Made by a program: the position numbers and the translations under genes. The notes below the pieces were generated by a model that saw only the letters and a list, made by a program, of their open reading frames with translations, had not been told where the DNA came from and ran no database searches. Source: Pseudomonas sp. ATCC PTA-122608 (GTDB lineage Bacteria; Pseudomonadota; Gammaproteobacteria; Pseudomonadales; Pseudomonadaceae). Taken from it: 64,000 nucleotides of DNA. Of the stretch, positions 22,249 to 30,787 are shown one piece after another. The first letter of the stretch is position 1. Every line of letters starts with the position of its first letter. The DNA lies in the NCBI RefSeq assembly GCF_001952855.1, contig NZ_LPNO01000007.1, forward strand, positions 62,001 through 126,000, read 5' to 3'.

Positions 22249-24108
22249 TTAGAAGTTCACGCCAGCGCTCAAGGCGATGAAGTCACGGTCATCCACCGTG
22301 GTGAATTTGCCGCCAAAGAAGTTGGTGTAGTTGAGGCTGACGGTGTAGGTGTTCTGGTACTCGGCATCGACACCCAGGCTGACGGCCTTGCGACCCTCTT
22401 CGAAGTTGCCGCCAGGACCTGGCGAGTAGCCTTTGACGTCATGGGACCACGCCACGTTGGGCTTGAGGTTTACACCGGCGAAGACATCCGGGTATTCCCA
22501 GATGGCACGAGCGCGATAGCCCCAGGAGGTGGCCGTGGTGTAGCCATCGTTGTTGCAGTTGGTGTTCAGGCCAGCGGCATTCGGCAGACCGGCGCCGTTG
22601 GCCGTCGAGTTGTTAAGGGCGTTACAGAACCCGCCTGGCAGCGTGCCAGGACCGAAGACCGGATCACGGCCATAACGCGCCTCGGATTTGCTTTCCAGGC
22701 CACCGACGTGGGTCACGCCAATTTCACCGACCGTGGTCAAACGGCTGGCGCCCATGACCTGATCAAAGAAGTGCGTAAAGGTGGTCTGGAACTGCGTAAC
22801 TTCCTTGCGGTTATAGCCATGCAAGTCCTGGCCGGGGCTGCCCTTGAGCACCGAGGCATTCCCGAAGCCCGGGATCGGCGTAACACCCGCATAGAGAATG
22901 TCGGTGGTGCTGAGCTGGACTGGCGCGTTTGGCCGATAGCTCAACTCACCGCTCCAGGCGGTACCGGTAGGCAGCGTGGTGGAGAAGCTCAAGCCGTACA
23001 GGCGGATGTCTTCAGGGTACTCAATGAAGTAGTTGGAACTGCCCGCAACAATCAGCGGCCGCAGCGCACCCAGCGGCCCAAGAGGCCGGGTATAGGCCGA
23101 TGCTGGCGCACCTTGGGCGCTGAAGATCGGCGCACGGCTGTGGTAGTTCATGAAGTAGGCGCCGAACTCGGTATCCAGCGGCTCGAAGTTGTAGTGCATC
23201 GCCACGCCGAACTGGCCGCTGTCGCGGGCGTCACGGTCCGGCCCACGGCGCACCAGCACACCTTCGTTGTTCACATCCACGCCCAGGGCGTTGAGGGTAG
23301 GCAGTGCCGCGCCTGGAATGGTCGAGCGCTTGTTCAGCACCCGCAGGTTGTTGCTGCAACCGTCGGAAACCACGTCCGGCTGCGAGAAGAACGTGCCGCA
23401 GTTGTCGGTTACCGTCTGGTCCCATTCCAACTGGTAGAACGCTTCTGCCGACAAGTTATCGGTCAGCGTCTGCGACACATAGAACATGTTGACCGGGATC
23501 AGGCCTTCCTTGATCTCGGCCCCGGGACGACGGAATGCGGACACGTCGATCGGGTTGATGGAGTTGATCCCCCCACCGATGAACGTACTCTCACCCCAGC
23601 TCACCACCTGCTTGCCGAACCGCACGTTACCGGGCTGATCGGCAATGGTGTAGTTGTGATAGATGAACGCATCGAGAATCTGCCCGCCAGAGGACTTGGC
23701 GCCCTCTTTGCGGTTGTTGTTGCTGACATTCTTGAAGTCCAGGTCTTCGTTTTGCAGCGCGAAGTCATACCAGTACTTGCCCCGGACAAACACGCCGGTG
23801 TCGCCGTATTTCAACTCAAGGTCATGGATACCCTTGAAGATCTTCGAGAAGGAATCACCTTTGTCGAAGTTCAGGTGACCGTCATCAGAGGTTTGCGACA
23901 ACCCCCTGCCGCCGTTGTTGGCACCGATCAGGTCTTTGTTGCGACCCGCCGTCGACCAACTGGCCCCGACCGACAGGGACGAATCAAAGCTGCCTTCGAT
24001 TTCACCGATGTTGAAACTGACGCCGAATGCAGGCCCGGCGAGCGTAGAGGCGAGGCTGACGGCCAAAGGCAGTTTTGCCCGGCGCCAGAACTGGTTTGCT
24101 GAGATCAT
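22249..24108 (-). CDS. DUF1302 family outer-membrane protein
   Basis: The 619 residues start with a signal peptide ending at GPAFG. The mature protein alternates polar and aromatic residues in beta-strand fashion and ends in ALSAGVNF with a C-terminal Phe, the usual outer-membrane barrel signal. DUF1302 proteins are thought to be FadL-like pores for hydrophobic compounds. I chose the ATG at 24108 (GGAG upstream) because the longer reading from 24222 has no ribosome site and masks the signal. It lies between an acyl-CoA ligase gene and the DUF1329 gene, which fits uptake of a fatty or aromatic substrate. Confidence 0.88.
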   Translation of the reverse strand: MISANQFWRRAKLPLAVSLASTLAGPAFGVSFNIGEIEGSFDSSLSVGASWSTAGRNKDLIGANNGGRGLSQTSDDGHLNFDKGDSFSKIFKGIHDLELKYGDTGVFVRGKYWYDFALQNEDLDFKNVSNNNRKEGAKSSGGQILDAFIYHNYTIADQPGNVRFGKQVVSWGESTFIGGGINSINPIDVSAFRRPGAEIKEGLIPVNMFYVSQTLTDNLSAEAFYQLEWDQTVTDNCGTFFSQPDVVSDGCSNNLRVLNKRSTIPGAALPTLNALGVDVNNEGVLVRRGPDRDARDSGQFGVAMHYNFEPLDTEFGAYFMNYHSRAPIFSAQGAPASAYTRPLGPLGALRPLIVAGSSNYFIEYPEDIRLYGLSFSTTLPTGTAWSGELSYRPNAPVQLSTTDILYAGVTPIPGFGNASVLKGSPGQDLHGYNRKEVTQFQTTFTHFFDQVMGASRLTTVGEIGVTHVGGLESKSEARYGRDPVFGPGTLPGGFCNALNNSTANGAGLPNAAGLNTNCNNDGYTTATSWGYRARAIWEYPDVFAGVNLKPNVAWSHDVKGYSPGPGGNFEEGRKAVSLGVDAEYQNTYTVSLNYTNFFGGKFTTVDDRDFIALSAGVNF

Positions 24109-24439
24109 CGACGCTACTCCATGTGCATTATTGTTATGGCAGTGAGTCGTTTCCAAGAGCTTGTAACGGCCGGAATACAACGATTCCAATGCCGGGCGAA
24201 CACATGAACCCGCCGGGTTCACAGCACCGCACCTTGAAAAACTCTGGGATGAACTATAGCCAGCAGGGGGTACCGCTTGATCCCTCTAAAGTGTGATTTG
24301 CATCACCAACCCGTCTGCCACAGTCCTTTTCGCCATGCTGACGAAGGTCAGCGACGGAAGGATGGCTGAAAATTGGCAAATCACAAGTGAAGGCTCGGAA
24401 TAGAGCGCCGCCGTGCCCGCGAGGGCACGGCAAGCAGTG
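24109..24439 (-). other. Intergenic region between the acyl-CoA ligase and DUF1302 genes
   Basis: This 331-base gap holds no gene. A perfect 9-bp GC-rich hairpin lies at 24410-24431, just after the ligase stop, without a T-run; it may slow or partly end transcription. A TATAGT hexamer read on the minus strand occurs near 24254-24259, a possible -10 for a separate DUF1302/DUF1329 promoter, but no good -35 goes with it. A LuxR/MalT-type binding site is expected here or upstream of the ligase; I could not identify one. Confidence 0.45.
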
Positions 24440-26122
24440 TCAGAGGGTAGAGAGGAAGGTGCTGTTGTTCGCTTGCCATTCGATGATGTCGATACGGATA
24501 CGTTTTTTGTCGAGCTTGCCGACGCTGGTCTTGGGAATTTCCGTAACAACGGCGATCTGGCTTGGAATCGCCCACTTGCTCAAGTGGCCCAATTCCACAA
24601 ATGGCTTGAGATGTTCCTTGAGCTCCTTGGCCCCTATCACATGGCCATCACGCACCACCAGCAACGCAAACGGGCGCTCGCCCCACTGCGGGTCGGCAAT
24701 CCCCACCACCGCTACTTCGCGTACCGCCGGGTGACGGCTGACCAGGTCTTCCAACGCCAGGGACGAGATCCACTCGCCGCCAGTCTTGATCACATCCTTG
24801 ATGCGGTCGCGAATATCGATCACGCCAAACGCGTCGAGGGTGGCCACATCACCTGTGTGCATCCAGCCGCCGGCCCAGAGCTCCGCGCCCTTTTCCGGCT
24901 CGTTGAAGTAGCCTTCGCTGAGCCACGGTGCGCGCAGTACCAATTCGCCTTGGGATTCACCGTCGGCGGGCAGGAAGTTGCCGTCGCCATCGATGATCGC
25001 CGCTTCCACCAAAGGCCCGGGCACGCCGGCCTTGATGCGATAGGTGGTGCGTTCGTCTTCGGTACCGGCCATCAATTCTTCATTGAGGTGTGCGCAGGAC
25101 ACCAGCGGCCCGGTCTCGGACATGCCGTACGCTGCCGTCAGTTGAATCCCACGGGCCTTGGATGCTTCATACAGCGAACGATTGAGCGCGCTGCCGCCGA
25201 TGACGATTTTCCAGCCGCTGAAATCCACGCCCTGGCCAGCCTTGGCGTTGAGCACCATTTGCAGGATGGTCGGCACGCAATGGGAGAACGTGACCTTCTC
25301 TTTGCGCCACAGCTCCACCAGGTATTCGGGGTCGTAGCGGCCAGGATAAACCTGCTTCAGGCCGAGCATGGTCGCCACATAGGGCAAGCCCCAGGCGTGC
25401 ACATGGAACATCGGGGTGATCGGCATGTAGACGTCGTTGGTGCCCAGCAGGCGCACGCTGTCGACGCTGCCCATGATGGTCGCCACGCCCATGGTGTGCA
25501 GCACCAGTTGGCGATGAGTGAAATACACGCCTTTGGGATTGCCGGTGGTGCCGGTGGTGTAGAAGGTGGTGGCGACGGAGTTTTCGTCGAAATCCTGGAA
25601 GTCGTACCGCGGGCTTGCTGCTGCCAATGACGTTTCGTACTCACCCACGAGGTTGGGCAGCTCGGCGGTTTTGTCCGCGCCGTCGGTGAGCAACAGCGTT
25701 TTGTCGACGGTGGTGAGGTGGCCGGCGATGGCCTGGTAGAGCCCCACAAACTCGCTGTTGACCAGCACAAAGCGGTCCTCGGCGTGGTTCATGGTGTACA
25801 GAATCTGTTCCGGCGAGAGGCGCACGTTGATGGTGTGGATGACTGCGCCAATCATCGGGATGGCAAACATGCATTCCAGGTAGCGGTGGCTGTCCCAGTC
25901 CATCACGGCCACGGTGTCACCGGCCTTGACCCCAGCCTCGGTCAGCACATTGGCCAGGCGGGCGACGCGCTCGATCAGAGTCGGATAGGTATAACGCAAC
26001 TGGTCGCGGTAGACGATTTCCCGGGTTTTTTCGTAGCGTGTCCCGGACATCAACAGGCGTTTGATCAACAGCGGGTATTGGTAGGCGCCTTCGGCGGGCG
26101 GGATAACACGAGTCTGCAACAT
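24440..26122 (-). CDS. Fatty acid-CoA ligase (AMP-forming, AlkK/FadD-like)
   Basis: This enzyme activates carboxylic acids, probably medium-chain or related fatty acids, to their CoA thioesters via an acyl-adenylate. The 560 residues show the AMP-binding motif FYTTGTTGNPKGVYFTHRQ (about 188-206), the second motif TAAYGMSETGP, WMHTGDVATLD with the ribose-binding Asp, and the C-terminal IKTGGEWISS with the hinge and the PKTSVGKLDKK lysine. It resembles AlkK/long-chain ligases and the P. putida gene that accompanies a DUF1302/DUF1329 pair. The substrate range is not predictable here. Confidence 0.91.
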   Translation of the reverse strand: MLQTRVIPPAEGAYQYPLLIKRLLMSGTRYEKTREIVYRDQLRYTYPTLIERVARLANVLTEAGVKAGDTVAVMDWDSHRYLECMFAIPMIGAVIHTINVRLSPEQILYTMNHAEDRFVLVNSEFVGLYQAIAGHLTTVDKTLLLTDGADKTAELPNLVGEYETSLAAASPRYDFQDFDENSVATTFYTTGTTGNPKGVYFTHRQLVLHTMGVATIMGSVDSVRLLGTNDVYMPITPMFHVHAWGLPYVATMLGLKQVYPGRYDPEYLVELWRKEKVTFSHCVPTILQMVLNAKAGQGVDFSGWKIVIGGSALNRSLYEASKARGIQLTAAYGMSETGPLVSCAHLNEELMAGTEDERTTYRIKAGVPGPLVEAAIIDGDGNFLPADGESQGELVLRAPWLSEGYFNEPEKGAELWAGGWMHTGDVATLDAFGVIDIRDRIKDVIKTGGEWISSLALEDLVSRHPAVREVAVVGIADPQWGERPFALLVVRDGHVIGAKELKEHLKPFVELGHLSKWAIPSQIAVVTEIPKTSVGKLDKKRIRIDIIEWQANNSTFLSTL

Positions 26123-26253
26123 ACGAATCCCTTATCTGACTGCACGGTCTTGGCTGAAACATCTGCACTGTAGAGCGCTTATGTTTCAGCCAAATCAGCC
26201 AAAGGAATGATTTGCAGAACCCAATGAATGCTAGCTTTGCGCCAGCATCCGGC

Positions 26254-26886
26254 TTATTTCATGCTGGTAAACGCCAGCTTCACACCGATGGCAATCAGCA
26301 CCGCGCCCATCGTCCGATCAAACCAATGCCCCATGCGTGCAAAGCCGGCACGCACACGCTGCTGGCTGAACAGCATGGCCACCAGGCAAAACCAGATCGC
26401 GGTGGCCACAGCCAGGTAAACCCCGTAACCGGCCTGGACCGCCAGCGGTGTGTGGGGATTGATCACCACGGTGAACAGCGACAGGAAGAACAGCGTGGCC
26501 TTGGGGTTCAAGCCATTGGTGACGAAACCCGAGGTGAACGCGCCACGGGCGGTGCGCTCGCCGACTTCCAGGTGCAGGTCTTCTTCACTGGCAGGCTTGG
26601 CCGGCTGGGCGCGCAGGGCCTTGAAGCCGATGTACAGCAGGTAGGCCGCCGCCGCCCATTTCAATGCGTTGAACAGCACAATGGACTGGGACACGATCAA
26701 GCCGATGCCCAGCAGCGAATACCCCACGTGCAGGAAAATCGCCGACCCGACGCCCAACGCCGTCCAGGTGCCGGCGCGCCGGCCATGGGTCACGCTTTCA
26801 CGTACCACCACGGCGAAGTCCGGGCCAGGGCTGGCCACCGCCAACAGGTGAATCAGTGCCACGGTCAAGAACTCGGTGAGGTACAT
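26254..26886 (-). CDS. LysE/RhtB family amino acid exporter
   Basis: This is an inner-membrane exporter of the LysE superfamily (210 residues, about six hydrophobic segments). The family signature near the N-terminus is clear: HLLAVASPGPDFAVVVRESVTHGRRAG, with GLNPKATLFFLSLF around residue 125. Members export amino acids such as threonine or homoserine, so the substrate is unspecified. The ATG at 26886 follows GGAG by 5 nt; an in-frame GTG two codons upstream is less likely. It stands alone. Confidence 0.9.
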   Translation of the reverse strand: MYLTEFLTVALIHLLAVASPGPDFAVVVRESVTHGRRAGTWTALGVGSAIFLHVGYSLLGIGLIVSQSIVLFNALKWAAAAYLLYIGFKALRAQPAKPASEEDLHLEVGERTARGAFTSGFVTNGLNPKATLFFLSLFTVVINPHTPLAVQAGYGVYLAVATAIWFCLVAMLFSQQRVRAGFARMGHWFDRTMGAVLIAIGVKLAFTSMK

Positions 26887-26973
26887 GCACACTCCAGGAA
26901 GTAACTGATTATTTCATCTGATAGGCTCGGCAGATTACGCCTTCGAACCTCGCCGCAAAAGGTACAGTTGATA

Positions 26974-27936
26974 ATGAACAATCGCCGCGCCGTCTTCCTT
27001 GATCACCCTTCCCTGGACCTCGGGGACCTGGACCTCAGCGGGTTGCGGGCACTCTTCAGCGAACTGAGCCTGCACCAGCAGACCACACCCGAAAACATTA
27101 TCGAACGCCTGCAAGGCGCGCAGGTGGCCATCAGCAACAAGATCGCGCTGAATGCCGAGACCCTGGCGGCCTGCCCCGAGCTGAAGCTGATCCTGGTCAC
27201 CGCCACCGGCACCAACAACGTCGACCTCGCCGCCGCCCGCGCCCACGGCGTTACCGTGAGCAATTGCCAGGGTTACGGCACGCCGTCGGTGGCGCAGCAT
27301 ACGATCATGCTGTTGCTCAATCTGGCGACGCGCTTGAACGACTATCAGCGGGATGTGCAAGCGGGGCTCTGGCAGAAAGCCAAGCAGTTCTGCCTGCTGG
27401 ACCATCCGATCGTCGAGCTGGAAGGCAAAACCCTCGGCCTGCTGGGCCATGGTGAGTTGGGCGGCGCCGTTGCGCGCCTGGCTGAAGCCTTCGGTATGCG
27501 CGTGATCCTGGGTGCGATTCCAGGCCGCCCGGCCCGCGCCGATCGCGTGCCGCTGGACGAACTGCTGGCGCAGGTCGACGCGCTGACCCTGCACTGCCCG
27601 CTCAACGAGCACACCCGTGACTTTATCGGTGCCCGCGAACTCGCCTTGCTCAAGCCCGGCGCCTTCATCGTCAACACGGCCCGCGGTGGTCTGATCAATG
27701 AACAAGCCTTGGCCGATGCCCTGCGCAGCGGTCATCTGGGCGGCGCGGCGACCGATGTGTTGAGCGTGGAACCCCCGGTCAACGGCAACCCGTTGCTGGC
27801 CGGCGACATCCCGCGCTTGATCGTCACGCCCCACAACGCCTGGGGCAGCCGCGAAGCCCGGCAGCGGATCGTCGGCCAATTGATCGAAAACGCTCAGGGC
27901 TTTTTCAGCGGCGCCCCGCTGCGCGTCGTCAGTTGA
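26974..27936 (+). CDS. D-2-hydroxyacid dehydrogenase (glycerate/hydroxypyruvate reductase-like)
   Basis: This is an NAD(P)-dependent 2-hydroxyacid dehydrogenase of about 320 residues. It shows the dinucleotide-binding GLLGHGELGGAVARLA near residues 150-165, the catalytic Arg in NTARGGLIN, the Glu in LSVEPPVNGNPLL, and the His in IVTPHNAWGS. It most resembles glycerate dehydrogenase/hydroxypyruvate reductase (HprA-like). TTG at 26968 is an alternative start with better spacing to AAAGG, but it adds only two residues. It is followed after 30 nt by rsmC and is probably cotranscribed. Confidence 0.88.
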   Translation: MNNRRAVFLDHPSLDLGDLDLSGLRALFSELSLHQQTTPENIIERLQGAQVAISNKIALNAETLAACPELKLILVTATGTNNVDLAAARAHGVTVSNCQGYGTPSVAQHTIMLLLNLATRLNDYQRDVQAGLWQKAKQFCLLDHPIVELEGKTLGLLGHGELGGAVARLAEAFGMRVILGAIPGRPARADRVPLDELLAQVDALTLHCPLNEHTRDFIGARELALLKPGAFIVNTARGGLINEQALADALRSGHLGGAATDVLSVEPPVNGNPLLAGDIPRLIVTPHNAWGSREARQRIVGQLIENAQGFFSGAPLRVVS

Positions 27937-27966
27937 TAAACTGCGCCCCTTTTCAAGGAGCAGACC

Positions 27967-28965
27967 ATGGATCCGCGCAGTGAAGTACTGCTTCGCCAGG
28001 CCGAACTTTTTCAAGGCGACGTGCTGCTGGTGGGCTTGCCCGCCGACGACCTGCTGGGCCGCCTGCCCAACGCCCATGGCTGGAGCTGGCACGCCGGCGA
28101 CCAGGCCGCGCTGGACGCGCGTTTTGCCGAGCGCAGCCAGTTCGGCGTGAACGTGCCCGAGCGCTCGTTCGACACGGCGGTGGTGTTCCTGCCCAAATCC
28201 AAGGACCTCACCGACTACCTGCTCAATGCCGTGGCGGCGCGTTTGCCCGGCAAAGAGTTGTACCTGGTCGGGGAAAAGAAAGGCGGTATCGAAAGTGCGG
28301 CCAAGCAACTGAACCCGTTCGGCAAACCGCGCAAGCTCGACAATGCGCGGCACTGCCAGTTGTGGCTGGTCACGGTGGCCAACGCCCCCGAACCGGTTGA
28401 GCTGGAAAGCCTGGCGCAGGTGTTCGAAGTGCCGCTGGCTGAAGGGCCGCTCAAGGTGGTGAGCCTGCCGGGCGTATTCAGTCACGGTCGCCTGGACCGC
28501 GGCACTGCGCTGCTGCTGGAACATCTGGACAAGTTGCCAAGCGGTCACTTGCTGGATTTCGGTTGTGGGGCTGGCGTGCTTGGGGCTGCAGTCAAACGTC
28601 GCTATCCGCATAACACGGTGACGATGCTCGACGTGGATGCCTTTGCTGCCGCCAGCAGTCGCCTCACCTTGGCGGCCAACGGCCTGGAAGCCGAGGTGTT
28701 GACCGGTGATGGCATCGACGCAGCACCGATGAATCTGAACACGATTTTGAGCAACCCGCCGTTCCATGTCGGGGTGCACACCGATTATTTCGCCACCGAG
28801 AACTTGCTGCGAAAAGCGGCCAAACATCTGGCAAAAGGCGGCGAACTGCGACTGGTAGCGAATAGCTTCCTGAAGTATCAGCCGCTGATCGAAGAGCATC
28901 TTGGGGTGTGCGCAATCAAGGCAGAAGGCCAGGGTTTTCGCATTTACCGTGCCAAGCGCGGCTGA
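27967..28965 (+). CDS. rsmC: RsmC, 16S rRNA m2G1207 methyltransferase
   Basis: RsmC methylates N2 of G1207 in 16S rRNA of the small subunit. The 332 residues form the known tandem: a degenerate N-terminal methyltransferase-like domain (1-170) and a catalytic C-terminal domain with the SAM loop [15 protein letters not shown] near residue 197 and the target motif SNPPFHVG near 260. AAGGAG precedes the ATG. The next feature downstream is the Mn riboswitch of the exporter gene. Confidence 0.93.
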   Translation: MDPRSEVLLRQAELFQGDVLLVGLPADDLLGRLPNAHGWSWHAGDQAALDARFAERSQFGVNVPERSFDTAVVFLPKSKDLTDYLLNAVAARLPGKELYLVGEKKGGIESAAKQLNPFGKPRKLDNARHCQLWLVTVANAPEPVELESLAQVFEVPLAEGPLKVVSLPGVFSHGRLDRGTALLLEHLDKLPSGHLLDFGCGAGVLGAAVKRRYPHNTVTMLDVDAFAAASSRLTLAANGLEAEVLTGDGIDAAPMNLNTILSNPPFHVGVHTDYFATENLLRKAAKHLAKGGELRLVANSFLKYQPLIEEHLGVCAIKAEGQGFRIYRAKRG

Positions 28966-29022
28966 AATCTTTTTCCAAAAGAAGGCTTGCCGAATGGATT
29001 TTGCCTAGGCAGAATCCGCTCC

Positions 29023-29214
29023 GTCCTAGGGGAGTAGTCTCCCACGAGCGCCACGCTCGTCCGGCATACGTCAACATACTTGGTCAACAGGCCATGGCGT
29101 ATGCGACCCAGGAGTCCGCACAGACGGACCGGGGTTTGACAAGACCTATGACACGAACACCTTACCCGGGGCGGGAAGGCTGTACGTGTCATAGCCGTGT
29201 CGACCCGCCCCTGG
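29023..29214 (+). promoter_or_regulatory. Manganese riboswitch (yybP-ykoY class) with expression platform
   Basis: The leader has the conserved core of the Mn-sensing yybP-ykoY class: GGGGAGTAG (29029-29037) and TCAACATACTTGG closer to the middle. The closing helix P1 pairs 29023-29030 with 29145-29152 (one mismatch). The 3' arm of P1 can instead pair perfectly with 29185-29194 (10 bp). A further strong hairpin (29166-29175 with 29204-29214) would cover the ribosome-binding GG of the next gene. The gene controlled is a GDT1-type Mn exporter, as in other members of this class. Confidence 0.88.
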
Positions 29215-29224
29215 AACTTACCTG

Positions 29225-29809
29225 ATGCTGGATTCCCTGCTTGTCCCTACCGCAATCGTTGCCTTGGCCGAAATTGGCGACAAGACGCAACTGCTCGCGC
29301 TCATTCTCGCTGCACGCTTTCGCAAACCCTGGCCGATCATCGCCGGCATCGTCGCCGCGACCCTGGCCAACCATGCGGCCGCCGGTGCCGTGGGGGCCTG
29401 GTTCGGGAGTTTCTTCTCGGATGCGGTGTTGCACTGGATCCTCGCGGCGAGCTTCTGTGCCACCGCGCTCTGGACCCTGGTGCCCGACAAGCTCGACGAT
29501 GACGAAGCCAGTACTTCCCGCAAGTTCGGGCCATTCCTGACCACGCTGATCGCGTTCTTCCTCGCGGAAATCGGCGACAAGACCCAGATCGCTACCGTGA
29601 TGCTCGCGGCGCAATACCCGGAACTGTGGCTGGTGATTATCGGCACGACCCTGGGCATGTTGATTGCCAACGTACCGGTGGTGCTGGCGGGGAATTTCGC
29701 GGCGGACAAATTGCCGCTGACGCTGATTCGTCGACTGGCGGCTACGGCGTTTTTCATCCTGGCCATTGTCGCGGTGTACAAGGCCATGCAGAGCAGTGGC
29801 TGGATCTAG
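29225..29809 (+). CDS. TMEM165/GDT1 family manganese exporter (MneA-like)
   Basis: The inner-membrane protein of 194 residues has six predicted helices and two copies of the family motif ExGDKTQ: ALAEIGDKTQLLAL (about 14-27) and FLAEIGDKTQIATV (about 112-125). Members export Mn2+ (MneA of Vibrio) or exchange Ca2+/Mn2+ (yeast Gdt1). The Mn riboswitch directly upstream supports a role in relief from excess manganese. The annotation UPF0016 is the older name. Convergent with the M48 protease gene. Confidence 0.93.
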   Translation: MLDSLLVPTAIVALAEIGDKTQLLALILAARFRKPWPIIAGIVAATLANHAAAGAVGAWFGSFFSDAVLHWILAASFCATALWTLVPDKLDDDEASTSRKFGPFLTTLIAFFLAEIGDKTQIATVMLAAQYPELWLVIIGTTLGMLIANVPVVLAGNFAADKLPLTLIRRLAATAFFILAIVAVYKAMQSSGWI

Positions 29810-29819
29810 GTAAGCCAGG

Positions 29820-29846
29820 TCATTCCCACACACGGTGTGGGAATGA
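29820..29846. terminator. Hairpin between the convergent Mn exporter and M48 protease genes
   Basis: A perfect 12-bp stem (29820-29831 with 29835-29846) with a 3-nt loop fills the gap between two convergent stop codons. There is no T-run on either side, so it is terminator-like by position but may act instead in mRNA end protection. Confidence 0.5.
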
Positions 29847-29852
29847 TCATTC

Positions 29853-30671
29853 TCAGGATTTTTTGGCCTGCTGATACAACGGCATCACCTTCGGAATCGC
29901 CGCCTGCAACGAGGCGATCCGGCTGTCGGAGGCCGGGTGAGTGCTCATGAACTCAGGTGGCGAGCCTTCCGAGGCCTTGGCCATTTTGTTCCACAGGGTA
30001 ATTGCCGCGTTCGGGTTGTAACCGGCACGCGCCGACAACTCCAGGCCAATCAGGTCCGCTTCGTTTTCGTTGCTGCGGCTGTTGGGCAAGGTCATGCCGT
30101 AGTTGGCCACGGTATCGGCCAGCGCCAGGCTGTCCTGACCCAGGCCGAACAAGGCACCGGCTCCCTGCTTCGCCATTTCGATACCGTAAGCCTTGGACAT
30201 GGCTTCTCGGCCGTGTTCACGCAAGGCGTGGGCAATTTCATGACCCATCACGGCGGCGAGTTCGTCGTCGGTCAGTTTGAGATTGTCGATCAACGCGCTG
30301 TAGACAAAGATCTTGCCGCCAGGCCCGCAGTTGGCGTTCATCTCGTCACTTTTGATCAGGTTCACTTCCCACTTCCACTGCGCCGCATCCGGGCGGAAGG
30401 TGGGCGCCTGGGCGATCAAGCGGTTGGCTATTGCCTGCACGCGCTTGGCGTTGGCACTGGTCTTGTCCACCAGCCCTTTGCCACTGGCTTCACCCAGGGT
30501 CTGCTGGTACGACTGCGCATACATCTGGTCGACTTCCTGGCTCGACAACATACTGAACATGTACTGCTTGCGCTCAACGCCCACGGCGCCGCCGCTGGTG
30601 GTGTTGACCGACTGACAACCCGCGAGCAATACCGCCGCGCCCAACGCACATACCGCTACCGTCTTTTTCAT
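29853..30671 (-). CDS. M48 family metalloprotease, outer-membrane lipoprotein (LoiP-like)
   Basis: This zinc protease of 272 residues acts in the periplasm. It has a lipoprotein signal with lipobox LLAGC (Cys about residue 19), the active-site motif MGHEIAHALREH near residues 138-149, and the third ligand region NENEADLIGLEL downstream. It resembles LoiP (YggG), which processes or degrades outer-membrane proteins under stress. The start at 30671 has a purine-rich site upstream; the longer reading begins 45 codons earlier outside the signal. Substrates are unknown. Confidence 0.91.
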   Translation of the reverse strand: MKKTVAVCALGAAVLLAGCQSVNTTSGGAVGVERKQYMFSMLSSQEVDQMYAQSYQQTLGEASGKGLVDKTSANAKRVQAIANRLIAQAPTFRPDAAQWKWEVNLIKSDEMNANCGPGGKIFVYSALIDNLKLTDDELAAVMGHEIAHALREHGREAMSKAYGIEMAKQGAGALFGLGQDSLALADTVANYGMTLPNSRSNENEADLIGLELSARAGYNPNAAITLWNKMAKASEGSPPEFMSTHPASDSRIASLQAAIPKVMPLYQQAKKS

Positions 30672-30787
30672 CAACCTGCTCCCTGGAAACATGGCGCGTA
30701 TCGTAGTCGGCCAATTGTATCGGCGCCAGATACAACAGACGTGTAGCGGCCAGATTTCAGACATATCCCACATTGACGTCCTCGAGG

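Noticed and set aside
26935-28899. Minus-strand frame of 654 codons over the hydroxyacid dehydrogenase and rsmC genes
   Set aside because: It spans two well-recognised genes in antisense and shows no protein family features.
29023-29152. Leader upstream of the GDT1-type gene considered as a short ORF
   Set aside because: The frames are broken or lack a ribosome site, while the GGGGAGTAG and TCAACATACTTGG core and P1 pairing identify the Mn riboswitch.
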